Below are positions 49,474 through 58,593 of a stretch of DNA of 64,000 bases, piece by piece. Each line of letters begins with the position of its first letter. Positions within the stretch are counted from its first letter, which is position 1. This DNA comes from Rhizobiales bacterium PAR1 (GTDB taxonomy: Bacteria > Pseudomonadota > Alphaproteobacteria > Rhizobiales > Beijerinckiaceae). The notes under the pieces are model-generated. The model saw only the letters and a program-made list of their open reading frames with translations. It ran no database searches and was not told the origin of the DNA. Position numbers and translations under genes: made by a program. The stretch spans positions 496,001 through 560,000 of the forward strand of contig NKIW01000002.1 of NCBI GenBank assembly GCA_002256205.1, written 5' to 3'.

Positions 49474-50415
49474 TCAATCCTGATCCGAACCCGCAGCCTC
49501 GGTCTGAAGCTCTGGCCCTTCACCCGCGATCCGGGGACGGCGACGGCGACGGGCGCGGAACGGCGTCCGAAGACCGTCATCACCGCCATCAGCAACCTCG
49601 GGAACCGGAGCTGCCGAGACAGGCGCTTCGCTGATTTCGATCGGAACAGCGCGCACCGGCGCGGTCAGGAAGGCCGGCAGAACGGGCTGTTCTGCGCCCT
49701 CGAGATCAGGCTGCGGACGGCGCGGACGGTTTGCGTTGAACCCGCCCCGATCCCGATCCTGGCTGCGATCCCGGTCTGGGTTACGATCCGGATTGCGCTC
49801 GCGATCCTGAAAATTGCCACGATCGGGATTGCGATCCCGGTCACGATCAACGCCCTGCCGGAACCCGCGATCCTGATTGCGGTCGCGATCCCGGTTGCGG
49901 TTGTTGTGGCGGTCATTGTTGTGCGGGCGATCACCCCGGCCCTGCTGCGGGCGCTCAAGCTGTTGCGGACGCTCGGACGAACCCTCTTCACCCTCAGCGG
50001 CCTCGCCACCCTCACCAGCTTCGCCCGGCGCGCGGTCACCGCCAAACGACGGCGGTTGGCCATTGGGATTGGTCTGCTGGACGGAACGGAAGGTGAAGCG
50101 ATCCGACGCGGTGTCGAAATCATCATCCTCGTCATCGCGATCATCGGCCGTGCCGTTCTGAATCGCGAGCTGCGCCTGATGGGCCGCCGCAATCAGGCGA
50201 TAATAATGCTCGGCGTGCTGGAGATAGCTCTCCGCCATCACCGGATCACCGGAGACATGCGCGTCGCGGGCAAGCTGGGTGTATTTCTCGGCAACGTGCT
50301 GCGCGGTGCCGCGCACCTTCACATCGGGCCCGTTCGATTCGTACGAACGCGTCAGGGGATTCGGGCCGCGACGATTGTTGCGGCCACGCATGCGCTTGTT
50401 CTGTCCTGGTCTCAT
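49474..50415 (-). CDS. DUF4167 domain-containing protein
   Basis: 313 residues. The N-terminal 85 residues are the conserved DUF4167 domain (RGRNNRRGPNPLTRSYESNGPDVKVRGTA, then YTQLARDAHVSGDPVMAESYLQHAEHYYR). The middle, about 135-235, is low-complexity Arg/Asp/Asn repeats (RDRNPDR units), and the tail is basic (RARRRRRP). Found in the prmC-clpB interval of many Rhizobiales and likely RNA- or ribosome-associated from composition, not shown. Confidence 0.9.
   Translation of the reverse strand: MRPGQNKRMRGRNNRRGPNPLTRSYESNGPDVKVRGTAQHVAEKYTQLARDAHVSGDPVMAESYLQHAEHYYRLIAAAHQAQLAIQNGTADDRDDEDDDFDTASDRFTFRSVQQTNPNGQPPSFGGDRAPGEAGEGGEAAEGEEGSSERPQQLERPQQGRGDRPHNNDRHNNRNRDRDRNQDRGFRQGVDRDRDRNPDRGNFQDRERNPDRNPDRDRSQDRDRGGFNANRPRRPQPDLEGAEQPVLPAFLTAPVRAVPIEISEAPVSAAPVPEVADGGDDGLRTPFRARRRRRPRIAGEGPELQTEAAGSDQD
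49745..49915. repeat. Low-complexity imperfect repeat inside the DUF4167 gene
   Basis: Multiple imperfect copies of a GATCCCGGT/CGATCCCGATC-like unit encode the RDRD/RNPDR tract of the DUF4167 protein. Copies vary, so this looks like slippage-prone coding sequence rather than a mobile element. Confidence 0.7.
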
Positions 50416-50463
50416 TGGTTTCTCAGCTGCCCAAATACCGGAATTACCGGTGCTCCCCGGCCC

Positions 50464-50484
50464 AAAAAGGGGGCTTCGCCCCGC
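50464..50484 (-). terminator. Terminator-like hairpin in the prmC-DUF4167 interval
   Basis: Minus-strand GGGGC-GAA-GCCCC and a T-run. It lies about 235 nt beyond prmC and 50 nt before the DUF4167 start, so it may end the prmC operon transcript or a short leader RNA. Confidence 0.55.
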
Positions 50485-50573
50485 ATGTCACCGGCTCTTG
50501 CAACCATTTTGTGAGGGTCACACTGCCGGAATTGCGCTCCGCCTCAAAACCCTTGTTAAGACTGGGTCCGGAT

Positions 50574-50626
50574 GTCGGAAAAAAGTGGCCTCAAAGGTTT
50601 CTGATCCGAAAAATGGGGGACCGGAA
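50574..50626. repeat. Degraded palindromic-repeat halves
   Basis: Plus-strand TGATCCGAAAAA (50602-50613) is identical for 12 bases to the left arm region of the element at 59013-59059, followed by a TGGGGGACCGG stretch similar to its GTGGCTGCCGG. A second GGAAAAAAGTGG core lies at about 50578-50589. Relationship is suggestive only. Confidence 0.4.
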
Positions 50627-50720
50627 TCGCTTCGTGCGCGTCACCGTTGTTTTTCCTTACCGTGCGCGCCCTCCCAAAGCAAGCACGCATTAGGATTAGC
50701 TTCATATCCTGAAATAAAAT

Positions 50721-51614
50721 TCAGTGTGGCGGTAAAATACCCATCACGACACGCTCGATCCCGCCAAGATCAAACCTTGTCCGGATAGACTGAATACCCG
50801 CCTTTTCCATCAGGCTTTCCACGTCGCGAGCCTGCCCAGCTCCGACTTCAAAGGCGATGAGGCCCCCGGCACGGACATGGTGAGCGGCTTGCCCGATCAC
50901 ATGACGATAGAAAATCAGGCCGTCGACACCCCCATCGAGTGCTCTTGCAGGATCAAAGAGCCGCACCTCGGGATCAAGCCCGGCAAGATCCCGAGTGGGA
51001 ACATAGGGCGGGTTGGAGACGAGAACATCAAACCCCGCCTCAACGTCTTCAAGAAGGTCACCCGTGCGAAATTCAGCGCGCGCCGAAAGCTCGAGTGCCT
51101 CGGCATTGGCGCGTGCCGCCTCAACAGCCGCAGGGGCGATATCAACGCCTACCCCCCGCGCGAGGGGCAAGCGCGAGAGCAGCGCCAGCAGAATGGCACC
51201 GGTTCCCGTACCGATATCGAGCAGCTTCAACGGCACGGAGCTTTGCCGCTCCGTCGCGAGATGCGCGAGCACGGCATCCACCAGCGTCTCGGTATCCGGC
51301 CTCGGATCAAGCGTCTCAGGATTGAGGGAAAAGCTGAGACCATAAAACTCCCGCCGCCCAAGAATGCGCGAGATCGGCTCATGCGCAAGGCGTCGTGAGA
51401 GAAAAGCTTCGAGCCGCGACGCGGCGTGACCCAACGCGGTCCTCTCGCGCAGAATCAGCGCCGCATGATCCATCTCCAGCGCGGCCATCAGCAGAAGACG
51501 CGCCTCAAGGCGAGACTCATCGATATCCGCCGTCAGAAGTCGTTCAGCGACATGGCTGTGTGCTGCGGCGAGGGTCATCTCGGGCGTCAGCCCCTTCGAA
51601 GTGCCGGACGCCAT
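50721..51614 (-). CDS. prmC: Peptide chain release factor N5-glutamine methyltransferase
   Basis: 297 residues. Methylates the Gln of the GGQ motif in release factors. The catalytic NPPY is in VSNPPYVPTRDL, and the SAM motif is LLDIGTGTGAILLALLS. Its start overlaps the prfA stop (TGATG), so enzyme and substrate genes are coupled. A helical N-terminal domain (about 1-90) is present. Confidence 0.95.
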   Translation of the reverse strand: MASGTSKGLTPEMTLAAAHSHVAERLLTADIDESRLEARLLLMAALEMDHAALILRERTALGHAASRLEAFLSRRLAHEPISRILGRREFYGLSFSLNPETLDPRPDTETLVDAVLAHLATERQSSVPLKLLDIGTGTGAILLALLSRLPLARGVGVDIAPAAVEAARANAEALELSARAEFRTGDLLEDVEAGFDVLVSNPPYVPTRDLAGLDPEVRLFDPARALDGGVDGLIFYRHVIGQAAHHVRAGGLIAFEVGAGQARDVESLMEKAGIQSIRTRFDLGGIERVVMGILPPH

Positions 51615-52702
51615 CAGGCGTCATCCCCGGAAAGGAGTTTGGCCTGATGGTCGGTGATCAGCGCCTCGATCAATTCATCGAGGCCACCGCCTTCAATCAC
51701 CGAATCAAGCTTGTAGAGGGTGAGGTTGATGCGGTGGTCCGTCACGCGCCCTTGCGGGAAATTATAGGTGCGGATGCGCTCCGAACGATCGCCCGATCCC
51801 AGCTGGCTCTTGCGATCAGCCGAGCGGGCCTGATCCAGCCGCTGGCGCTCCATGTCGAACAGACGGGCGCGCAAGATTTCCATCGCCCGCGCCTTGTTCT
51901 TGTGCTGCGAGCGCTCCTCCTGCACCAGCACCGCAAGCCCTGTTGGCAGATGGGTGACGCGCACAGCGGATTCGGTCTTGTTGACGTGCTGGCCGCCCGC
52001 GCCTTGCGAGCGCATGGTCTCGATCTTGAGTTCGGTCGCCTCGTTGATCGTCACGTCCACCTCCTGGGCCAACGGCAGCATCGCCACCGTTGCCGCCGAG
52101 GTATGGATGCGCCCTGAGGCCTCTGTGTCTGGCACGCGCTGGACGCGATGGACGCCGGATTCGAATTTCAATCGGGCGAAGACACCCTCACCGTGAATTT
52201 CCGCGATGATTTCCTTGTAGCCACCGACCGTGCCTTCGCTGGCCGAGGAAATCTCGACCTTCCAGCCATGGAGTTCGGCGTAGCGCGCGTACATCCGGTA
52301 GAGGTCACCGGCGAACAGCGAGGCCTCATCGCCGCCCGTGCCAGCCCGCACTTCGAGGATGACGCTGCGCTCATCCGCCATATCCTTGGGCAGCAACGCG
52401 ATCCGGATTTCCCGCGCCAGCCGCTCCTGTTCGTCCTCAAGGCGGGACTTCTCGTCGATGGCGAGCGCATACATCTCGGAATCGGTCGCCGGATCGCCAA
52501 GCATCGCTTCGGTTTCCGCCAGTTCGCTCATCGCCGCGCGGTAACGCCCGATAGCCACAACGACGGGCGCGAGTGAGGAGGCCTCGCGGCTGAGCGCGAC
52601 AATGGCGTTTGAATCGGAAACGCCTTCGAGTTCTCGCGAGACAAGCTCATTGCGCGCGAGAATCGCGTCGAGCTTGTCTTCGGGCAGAACAATGGCGGGC
52701 AT
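51614..52702 (-). CDS. prfA: Peptide chain release factor 1
   Basis: 362 residues. Recognises UAA/UAG. The stop-codon recognition tripeptide is PDT (191-193, [10 protein letters not shown]), the RF1 PxT form rather than RF2 SPF, and the peptidyl-hydrolysis GGQ is 236-238. It follows ptsP by nine nt and is coupled to prmC. Confidence 0.97.
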   Translation of the reverse strand: MPAIVLPEDKLDAILARNELVSRELEGVSDSNAIVALSREASSLAPVVVAIGRYRAAMSELAETEAMLGDPATDSEMYALAIDEKSRLEDEQERLAREIRIALLPKDMADERSVILEVRAGTGGDEASLFAGDLYRMYARYAELHGWKVEISSASEGTVGGYKEIIAEIHGEGVFARLKFESGVHRVQRVPDTEASGRIHTSAATVAMLPLAQEVDVTINEATELKIETMRSQGAGGQHVNKTESAVRVTHLPTGLAVLVQEERSQHKNKARAMEILRARLFDMERQRLDQARSADRKSQLGSGDRSERIRTYNFPQGRVTDHRINLTLYKLDSVIEGGGLDELIEALITDHQAKLLSGDDA

Positions 52703-52711
52703 GGGAGAGCG

Positions 52712-54982
52712 CTAAAACGAAAGGTCATTCGCCGCGGCGAAGGCCACGAGACCAGCACGCAAACCAGCCGAATCGAAGGACGTTTCGAGCTTTTCGCGCA
52801 TGAAAGCTTCGAGTTTGCCCACCTCGATCCCGCGCACAAAAGCTTTGACCGGGCCGATATTCGACGGCGACATCGAGAACGAGCGGAAGCCGAGACCCAG
52901 CAACGCCAGTGCCTCAATCGGCTTGCCCGCCATCTCGCCGCAGAGGCTGACAGGCCGCCCTGTTTCGCGTGAGAGCATCGCAACACGGCTCAGCGCACGC
53001 AGAAAAGAGGGGTGAAGCGGGTCGAACCGCGCAGAAACCAGCGCGTTCTCACGATCCGCCGCGAACATGAACTGCATCAGATCGTTGGTGCCGATCGAGA
53101 CAAAATCCACCGCCGCGAACACGCGTTCAAGATCGAACAGGAGCGAGGGCACTTCGAGCATGATGCCGAGATGCACCTGCTTTGGGCCCGCCTGCCCGAG
53201 TTTGCGCGCCCGCTCACGCTCACGGTTCAGCATCGCCTTGGCAGCCTCGAACTCTTCGAGCGTCGCGACCATAGGCAACATGATCCGGAGGTCACGACCC
53301 TTTGCTGCCCCCAGAAGCGCGCGGAACTGCGTCCTGAGCAGCGCCGGGCGATCAAGTCCGATGCGTACCGCACGCCAGCCGAGCGCCGGGTTTTCCTCGT
53401 CGATCTTCCGTAGATAAGGCAGCACCTTGTCGCCGCCGATATCGAGCGTACGGAAAGTAACCGGGCGGCGCCCGGCAATGTCGATGATAGTGCGGTAAAG
53501 CCCCTCTTGCGCCTGTGCGCGCGGCAGCGACGGCGCCACCATGAAAAGGATTTCGGTGCGGAACAGCCCAACGCCACTCGCGCCAGTCTCATCAAGGTTC
53601 GGCAGGTCAACGAGGAGACCGGCGTTCATCTGGATATCAACCGCCACGCCGTCTTTCGTGACGGCAGGCTTGTCGCGTAACGCGCGATACTGCTCCTGCC
53701 GCCGCGCCCTAAGGCGGGCGCGCTCAGCATAGGCTGCCTCGACATCTTGCGACGGGCGGATCTGGATCTCGCCGGAATGGCCATCAATGATGATGGCGTC
53801 GCCCGTTTCGACGAGGCCAAGAATGCCCTCCGCCTTGCCGACCGTCGGGATACCCAGCGCCCGCGCGACAATCGCGACATGGCTCGTGGCACCACCCTCT
53901 TCAAGCACGAGACCGCGCAGCTTGAGGCGCTGGTATTCGAGGAGCGCTGCCGGCCCCATCGCGCGGGCCACAAGGATGGCGTTTTCCGGCAGGTTCTCGG
54001 CGGCCAGCGTGAAGGCCGCGCCGGTCAACTGGTGAAGAAGCCGGTTGGCGAGATCATCAAGATCATGCAGCCGCTCGCGGAGATAAGGATCGGTCTGGCG
54101 CAAGAGGCGCGCCCGGACATCCGATTGCACGCGTTCAACCGCCGCCTCGGCGGTCAGGCCCGTGTTGATGGCCTCATGCAGCCGCCGCACCCAGCCGCGA
54201 TCCTGCGCGAACATGCGGAAGGTTTCGAGCACATCGCGATGCTCGCCGGCATGGCTCAGGCCGCCTGAATCCATCAGGTCATCAATGGAAGCGCGCAGAA
54301 GTTCGAGTGCGGAATTCAGGCGCACCAGCTCCGCATCGGGATCATCGGCGACGAGGTTCTTGATCTCGACGCGCGGCTCATGCAGCACAACATGGCCGAG
54401 GCCCACGCCTTCCGCAATCGGCTGCGCCTGCATCGCCAGCGTTCGCCGCACCACCGTCCCGCCCGAACCGGGACGCGCCAGCGCTTCGAGTTCACCGCCG
54501 GCGATCATCTCGGCGAGGACCATTGCGGTCGTCTGGAGCGCCTCCATTTCCTCTTCGGAATAGACCCGCGCCGCGCGGTTCTGCACGACGAGAACGCCGA
54601 GCGCGTTGCCACCCCGGAGGATCGGCACACCGAGGAAAGAGGCGTAAATTTCTTCGCCCGTTTCCGGCCTGTAGGAAAAGGCCGGGTGGTGTTGCGCATC
54701 GGAGAGCGCCAGCGGCTGCGCCTCGCGCGCGATGAGGCCGACGAGACCTTCATCGAGGCGCATCGTCGTCAGATGGACTGCCTCGCGGTTCAGGCCTTCG
54801 GTCGCATAAAGCTCAAGGGTGTTATCGGCCCGCGCAACATAGACCGAGCACACCTCGGCAACCATGTTGTTGGCAATCAGGACGACGATGCGGTCAAGGC
54901 GTTCCTGCGCACTGGCGGGTTCGCTCATCACCTCGCGCAGGCGGCGCAACAATACGCGCGGTCCGACGAGGCCCCCTCGCAT
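52712..54982 (-). CDS. ptsP: PTSNtr enzyme I (phosphoenolpyruvate-protein phosphotransferase PtsP)
   Basis: 756 residues. N-terminal GAF domain (about 15-160), then the enzyme I parts: PEP-utilising mobile domain with phospho-His in GGATSHVAIVARALGIP, and the C-terminal barrel ending with SLCGEMAGKP. Passes phosphate from PEP to NPr (PtsO) in nitrogen/carbon signalling. Start at 54982 (ATG with AGGTG adjacent); the frame opens at 55048. Follows lysC by 171 nt, a typical Rhizobiales order. Confidence 0.95.
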   Translation of the reverse strand: MRGGLVGPRVLLRRLREVMSEPASAQERLDRIVVLIANNMVAEVCSVYVARADNTLELYATEGLNREAVHLTTMRLDEGLVGLIAREAQPLALSDAQHHPAFSYRPETGEEIYASFLGVPILRGGNALGVLVVQNRAARVYSEEEMEALQTTAMVLAEMIAGGELEALARPGSGGTVVRRTLAMQAQPIAEGVGLGHVVLHEPRVEIKNLVADDPDAELVRLNSALELLRASIDDLMDSGGLSHAGEHRDVLETFRMFAQDRGWVRRLHEAINTGLTAEAAVERVQSDVRARLLRQTDPYLRERLHDLDDLANRLLHQLTGAAFTLAAENLPENAILVARAMGPAALLEYQRLKLRGLVLEEGGATSHVAIVARALGIPTVGKAEGILGLVETGDAIIIDGHSGEIQIRPSQDVEAAYAERARLRARRQEQYRALRDKPAVTKDGVAVDIQMNAGLLVDLPNLDETGASGVGLFRTEILFMVAPSLPRAQAQEGLYRTIIDIAGRRPVTFRTLDIGGDKVLPYLRKIDEENPALGWRAVRIGLDRPALLRTQFRALLGAAKGRDLRIMLPMVATLEEFEAAKAMLNRERERARKLGQAGPKQVHLGIMLEVPSLLFDLERVFAAVDFVSIGTNDLMQFMFAADRENALVSARFDPLHPSFLRALSRVAMLSRETGRPVSLCGEMAGKPIEALALLGLGFRSFSMSPSNIGPVKAFVRGIEVGKLEAFMREKLETSFDSAGLRAGLVAFAAANDLSF

Positions 54983-55153
54983 CACCTGTGCATCCTTTCC
55001 ATTCCGGCCGGCGGGATCAACGGTCCCGCCAACGGCAGGCCGACGCAACGCGTCAGCGCTTTCCTGAGCTACAATGCGGCATGGCAGCCACGCAAGTCAT
55101 GCTTTCTTGCTCAGGCGGATTTTCCTCACCCGTTCCCGGATGAAAGTCCGGTT

Positions 55154-56410
55154 TCAGGCCGCGTCGAGTCCATAAAGCGAGTGCAGCGTGCGCACCGCAA
55201 GCTCGGTATAAGCAACATCGATCAGCACTGAGAACTTGATTTCGCTCGTAGTGATCGCGCGGATATTGATGCCGCGATCCGCCAGCGCCTTGAAGGCCTT
55301 GGCCGCAACACCGGCATGCGAACGCATGCCGACACCGATGGCGGAAATCTTCGCCACATCCTGCACGCCCTGAAGCTGGGTATAGCCGATCTCGCCCTTG
55401 CGCTTCTCGATCACGTCCATTGCGCGGGTATAATCCGCGGAAGGAACCGTGAAAGTGATATCCGTCGTCGCGCCATCGGCCGAGACATTCTGGACGATCA
55501 TGTCGACGACGATCGAGGCATCGGCGAGCGGCGCGAACACTGCGGCAGCAATGCCCGGCTTGTCGGCGACCTGCCGCAGCGTGATCTGCGCCTCATCCTT
55601 CGAATAGGCGATACCCGTGACGACCGGTTGTTCCATGATCTCTTCCTCAGCGCAGATCAGCGTGCCCGGCATCGGCTGGGCGGGGTTATCGAAACTCGAA
55701 CGGACGAAGGTCCGCACGTTATAGACCATCGCAAGCTCAACCGAGCGAACCTGCAAAACCTTGGCGCCAAGCGAAGCCATTTCGAGCATTTCCTCGAAGG
55801 CAACCTTCTCGAGCCGCTTCGCCTGCTTCACGATACGCGGATCGGTGGTGTAAACGCCATCGACGTCAGTGTAGATGTCGCAACGCTCGGCCTTCAGCGC
55901 CGCCGCGAGCGCCACGGCGGAGGTATCCGAACCGCCGCGCCCGAGCGTCGAGATGCGGCCGGTCTCGCGGTGAATGCCCTGAAAGCCGGCAACAACCGCA
56001 ACAGCGCCATCCTCCGAGAAGGACTTGAGCATGGCATCGGCCTCGATATCGCCAATGCGGGCGGAGCCATGCGCATCATCGGTCAGGAGCGGCATCTGCC
56101 AGCCCTGCCAAGAGCGCGCCTTGAGGCCAATCGCCTGCAGGCAGATCGCGAGGAGCCCGCTCGTCACCTGCTCGCCGGAGGCAACCACGGTGTCATACTC
56201 GCGCGGATCATAGAGCGGCGAGCACTCCTTGACCCAGGCGACGAGTTCATTCGTCTTGCCCGACATTGCGGAGACAACGACGGCGACATCATAGCCGGCA
56301 TCGACCTCACGCTTGACGTGTTGGGCGACATTCTTGATCCGCTCGACCGTGGCCACCGAGGTGCCGCCGAACTTCATGACCAGACGAGGACGGGAAACGG
56401 ATGCGTTCAT
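55154..56410 (-). CDS. lysC: Aspartate kinase
   Basis: 418 residues. First step of Lys/Thr/Met synthesis. The kinase motif VMKFGGTSVATVERIK (about 11-26) and the segment GRGGSDTSAVALAAAL are intact, followed by tandem ACT domains (about 265-415) for feedback control. Start 56410 fits the family; the frame runs to 56518. Divergent from ubiG. Confidence 0.96.
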   Translation of the reverse strand: MNASVSRPRLVMKFGGTSVATVERIKNVAQHVKREVDAGYDVAVVVSAMSGKTNELVAWVKECSPLYDPREYDTVVASGEQVTSGLLAICLQAIGLKARSWQGWQMPLLTDDAHGSARIGDIEADAMLKSFSEDGAVAVVAGFQGIHRETGRISTLGRGGSDTSAVALAAALKAERCDIYTDVDGVYTTDPRIVKQAKRLEKVAFEEMLEMASLGAKVLQVRSVELAMVYNVRTFVRSSFDNPAQPMPGTLICAEEEIMEQPVVTGIAYSKDEAQITLRQVADKPGIAAAVFAPLADASIVVDMIVQNVSADGATTDITFTVPSADYTRAMDVIEKRKGEIGYTQLQGVQDVAKISAIGVGMRSHAGVAAKAFKALADRGINIRAITTSEIKFSVLIDVAYTELAVRTLHSLYGLDAA

Positions 56411-56588
56411 GGAAGCCTTCAGAAATTCGAATCCCGCCCTCATAGCGCGATTTCTCGCCAGGCAAGGGTGGAAAATGCGATCCGCGGGCGTATAGAAGGC
56501 TCGAGGCCCTTCGGTCAATCCGGCAACTTGTCTGAGATGGCAGGAACTTGGTCGAAGTGGCGGGAAGTTGCGATAAAGGGAAAGAAAA

Positions 56589-57356
56589 ATGTCCGGAACA
56601 CCCGCCTTTCAGGACGCCAATCCCACCTCCAGCCTCGCGGACTCCCGCGAGATCGCACACTTCAACACGTTGGCCGCCACCTGGTGGGACCCGAACGGGC
56701 CGATGAAGCCGCTTCACCGCATCAATCCGGTGCGCCTTGGCCATATCAAGCAGGATTTCGCCAGCCATTTCGGGCGTGAAGCCCGCGCCATGAAGCCGTT
56801 CGAAGGTTTGCGCCTGCTCGATATCGGCTGCGGCGCGGGGCTCGTCGCCGAGCCGCTCGCGAAGATGGGGTTTACGGTCACCGGCATCGACCTCGCGGAA
56901 GAGAATATTGCGATCGCCCGGCATCACGCCGAAGCGCAGGGCATCCCGGTCGAGTACCGCGCGAGCGCGATTGAAACCCTGCCACTTGATGCGCCGTTCG
57001 CCGCGATCACCCTGCTCGAAGTGGTGGAACATGTGCCGGATGTCAGCGCCTTTGTGCGCGAGGCGGCCTTGCGGCTCAAGCCCGGTGGCATGCTGATCGC
57101 CTCGACGCTGAACCGCACCCTCAAGGCCTATGCCCTCGCGATTGTCGGTGCGGAATATGTGCTGCGCTGGCTGCCGCGCGGCACCCACGACTGGGCGAAA
57201 TTCGTCACACCCGCCGAGCTCGAGGCCCACATGGAGGCGGCAGGCCTCGTGCCGCAAAGCCGGCAGGGCATGGTGTTCAACCCCTTGGCCGATGCCTGGC
57301 GCCTCTCCTCCGATTGCGACGTCAACTACTTCATCACCGCCACAAAGCCCGCCTGA
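56589..57356 (+). CDS. ubiG: Ubiquinone biosynthesis O-methyltransferase UbiG
   Basis: 255 residues. SAM-dependent methylation of 2-polyprenyl-6-hydroxyphenol and demethylubiquinone. Motifs: HFNTLAATWWDPNGPMKPLHRINPVR (early UbiG signature), LLDIGCGAGLVAEPLAKMG (about 79-97), TLLEVVEHVPD, and KPGGMLIASTLNRTLKAYALAIVGAEYVLRWLPRGTHDW. Start 56589 has a purine-rich leader (GGGAAAGAAAA). The adjacent FAH gene begins 23 nt later. Confidence 0.96.
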   Translation: MSGTPAFQDANPTSSLADSREIAHFNTLAATWWDPNGPMKPLHRINPVRLGHIKQDFASHFGREARAMKPFEGLRLLDIGCGAGLVAEPLAKMGFTVTGIDLAEENIAIARHHAEAQGIPVEYRASAIETLPLDAPFAAITLLEVVEHVPDVSAFVREAALRLKPGGMLIASTLNRTLKAYALAIVGAEYVLRWLPRGTHDWAKFVTPAELEAHMEAAGLVPQSRQGMVFNPLADAWRLSSDCDVNYFITATKPA

Positions 57357-57379
57357 CCCACCGTTTTTAGGAGCACACC

Positions 57380-58168
57380 ATGCTGGACCCCAATCAGGAC
57401 GCTCAGGCCTCGGCGCTACTCTGGCAGCATTGGGAAGGCGGCACGCGGCTCGATGAAATCCCGGCGGCCTTCCGCCCTTCGACGCGGGCCGAGGGTTATG
57501 CCATTCAGGCGCTGCTTGAAAGTCGGTCTGCTGCGCCGCGTTTTGGCTGGAAAATCGCCGCAACCAGCGTTGCCGGGCAGAAGCATATCAATGTCGACGG
57601 TCCGCTCGCCGGCCGCCTGCTGAAAGAGAAAGTGCTGGAGGTCGGCGCAGAGATTTCACTCGCAACCAGCAACATGTGCGTGGCGGAGGTCGAATTCGCC
57701 TTCCGCTTCGGGCGCGATCTCACCCCACGCCTCGCCGAATATAAGGTGGAAGAAGTACTCGCCGCTGTCACGACGCTGCATCCCGCTATCGAAATCCCGG
57801 ATTCGCGCTTCAACGACTTCTGCAAGGTCGGCGCGGCGCAGCTTATCGCCGACAACGCCTGCGCCAACCTGTTCATCCTCGGCGAGGCGACAACGGCGGA
57901 TTGGCGCACGGTCGATCTCGCGACTTATGAAGTGGATGCCGAGATTGTCGGCAAATCCGCCCATCGCGGGATCGGCTCGAACGTGCTCGGGGATCCCCGC
58001 GTCGCGCTGACATGGATCGTCAACGAGCTTTCGGCGCTCGGCATCACGATGCGCGCGGGCGAAGTCGTCACCACCGGCACCTGCCTCGTGCCGATTGCGG
58101 TTCAGCCCGGCGATGAGGTGCGCGCCGATTTTGGCCGCTTCGGCAAGGTTTCCGCCAAGTTCTGCTAA
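57380..58168 (+). CDS. 2-keto-4-pentenoate hydratase/FAH family protein
   Basis: 262 residues, MhpD/HpaH-like fold. Motifs GWKIAATSVAGQKHINVDGPLAG (about 55-77), VAEVEFAFRFGRDL and the C-terminal VTTGTCLVPIAVQPGDEVRADFG. Such enzymes hydrate 2-hydroxypenta-2,4-dienoates or act as decarboxylases. It lies 23 nt after ubiG with TAGGAG before the ATG. Substrate not assigned. Ends in a four-base convergent overlap (CTAA) with the DUF1178 gene. Confidence 0.88.
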   Translation: MLDPNQDAQASALLWQHWEGGTRLDEIPAAFRPSTRAEGYAIQALLESRSAAPRFGWKIAATSVAGQKHINVDGPLAGRLLKEKVLEVGAEISLATSNMCVAEVEFAFRFGRDLTPRLAEYKVEEVLAAVTTLHPAIEIPDSRFNDFCKVGAAQLIADNACANLFILGEATTADWRTVDLATYEVDAEIVGKSAHRGIGSNVLGDPRVALTWIVNELSALGITMRAGEVVTTGTCLVPIAVQPGDEVRADFGRFGKVSAKFC

Positions 58169-58593
58169 TTCATGTCATCCGGCAGAACAGGCACCGGCAG
58201 CACGTCAATGCCTTCCTCATGGAGGGATTTGGCTTCCTCGAAGCTCGCAACGCCATAAATCGCGCGCTCATCGACCTCGCCATAGTGGATCTTGCGCGCT
58301 TCATCCGCGAAATCCGCACCGACATTATCGGCATGCGTCTCCAGATGCTGGCGGAAGGCGCGAAGCATCGCGCGGATTTCCTGATCCTTACCGCCGGCCA
58401 TGGCGACGGGTTGCTTCGTGCTCTCTTCATGCACCGCAACCGAGGGCGCCATGATCTGCTTGCCGACCTTGGCAGAACCGCAATGCGGGCAACTCAACAG
58501 GCCCGCCTCGGCCTGCCCATCATAGGCGGCGCTGTCGCGGAACCAGCTCTCGAACGCATGGCCATCCGCGCATTGGAGGGCATAACGAATCAT
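58165..58593 (-). CDS. DUF1178 family protein
   Basis: 142 residues. N-terminal zinc-ribbon-like segment (CADGHAFESWFRDSAAYDGQAEAGLLSCPHCGSAKVGKQIMAP, about 8-50) with CPHC, then a helical domain including VGADFADEARKIHYGEVDERAIYG, the DUF1178 core. Function unknown. Start overlaps the upstream nitrilase-family stop (ATGA), so it is coupled to it. Confidence 0.92.
   Translation of the reverse strand: MIRYALQCADGHAFESWFRDSAAYDGQAEAGLLSCPHCGSAKVGKQIMAPSVAVHEESTKQPVAMAGGKDQEIRAMLRAFRQHLETHADNVGADFADEARKIHYGEVDERAIYGVASFEEAKSLHEEGIDVLPVPVLPDDMN

Larger units (their letters stand above)
50416..50720. other. Intergenic region between prmC and the DUF4167 gene
   Basis: 305 bases, both neighbours on the minus strand. 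It contains a minus-strand hairpin GGGGC-GAA-GCCCC followed by CTTTTT (50464-50483), and two degraded palindromic-repeat halves (about 50574-50626). It must also hold the DUF4167 promoter. No ORF here looks genuine. Confidence 0.5.
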
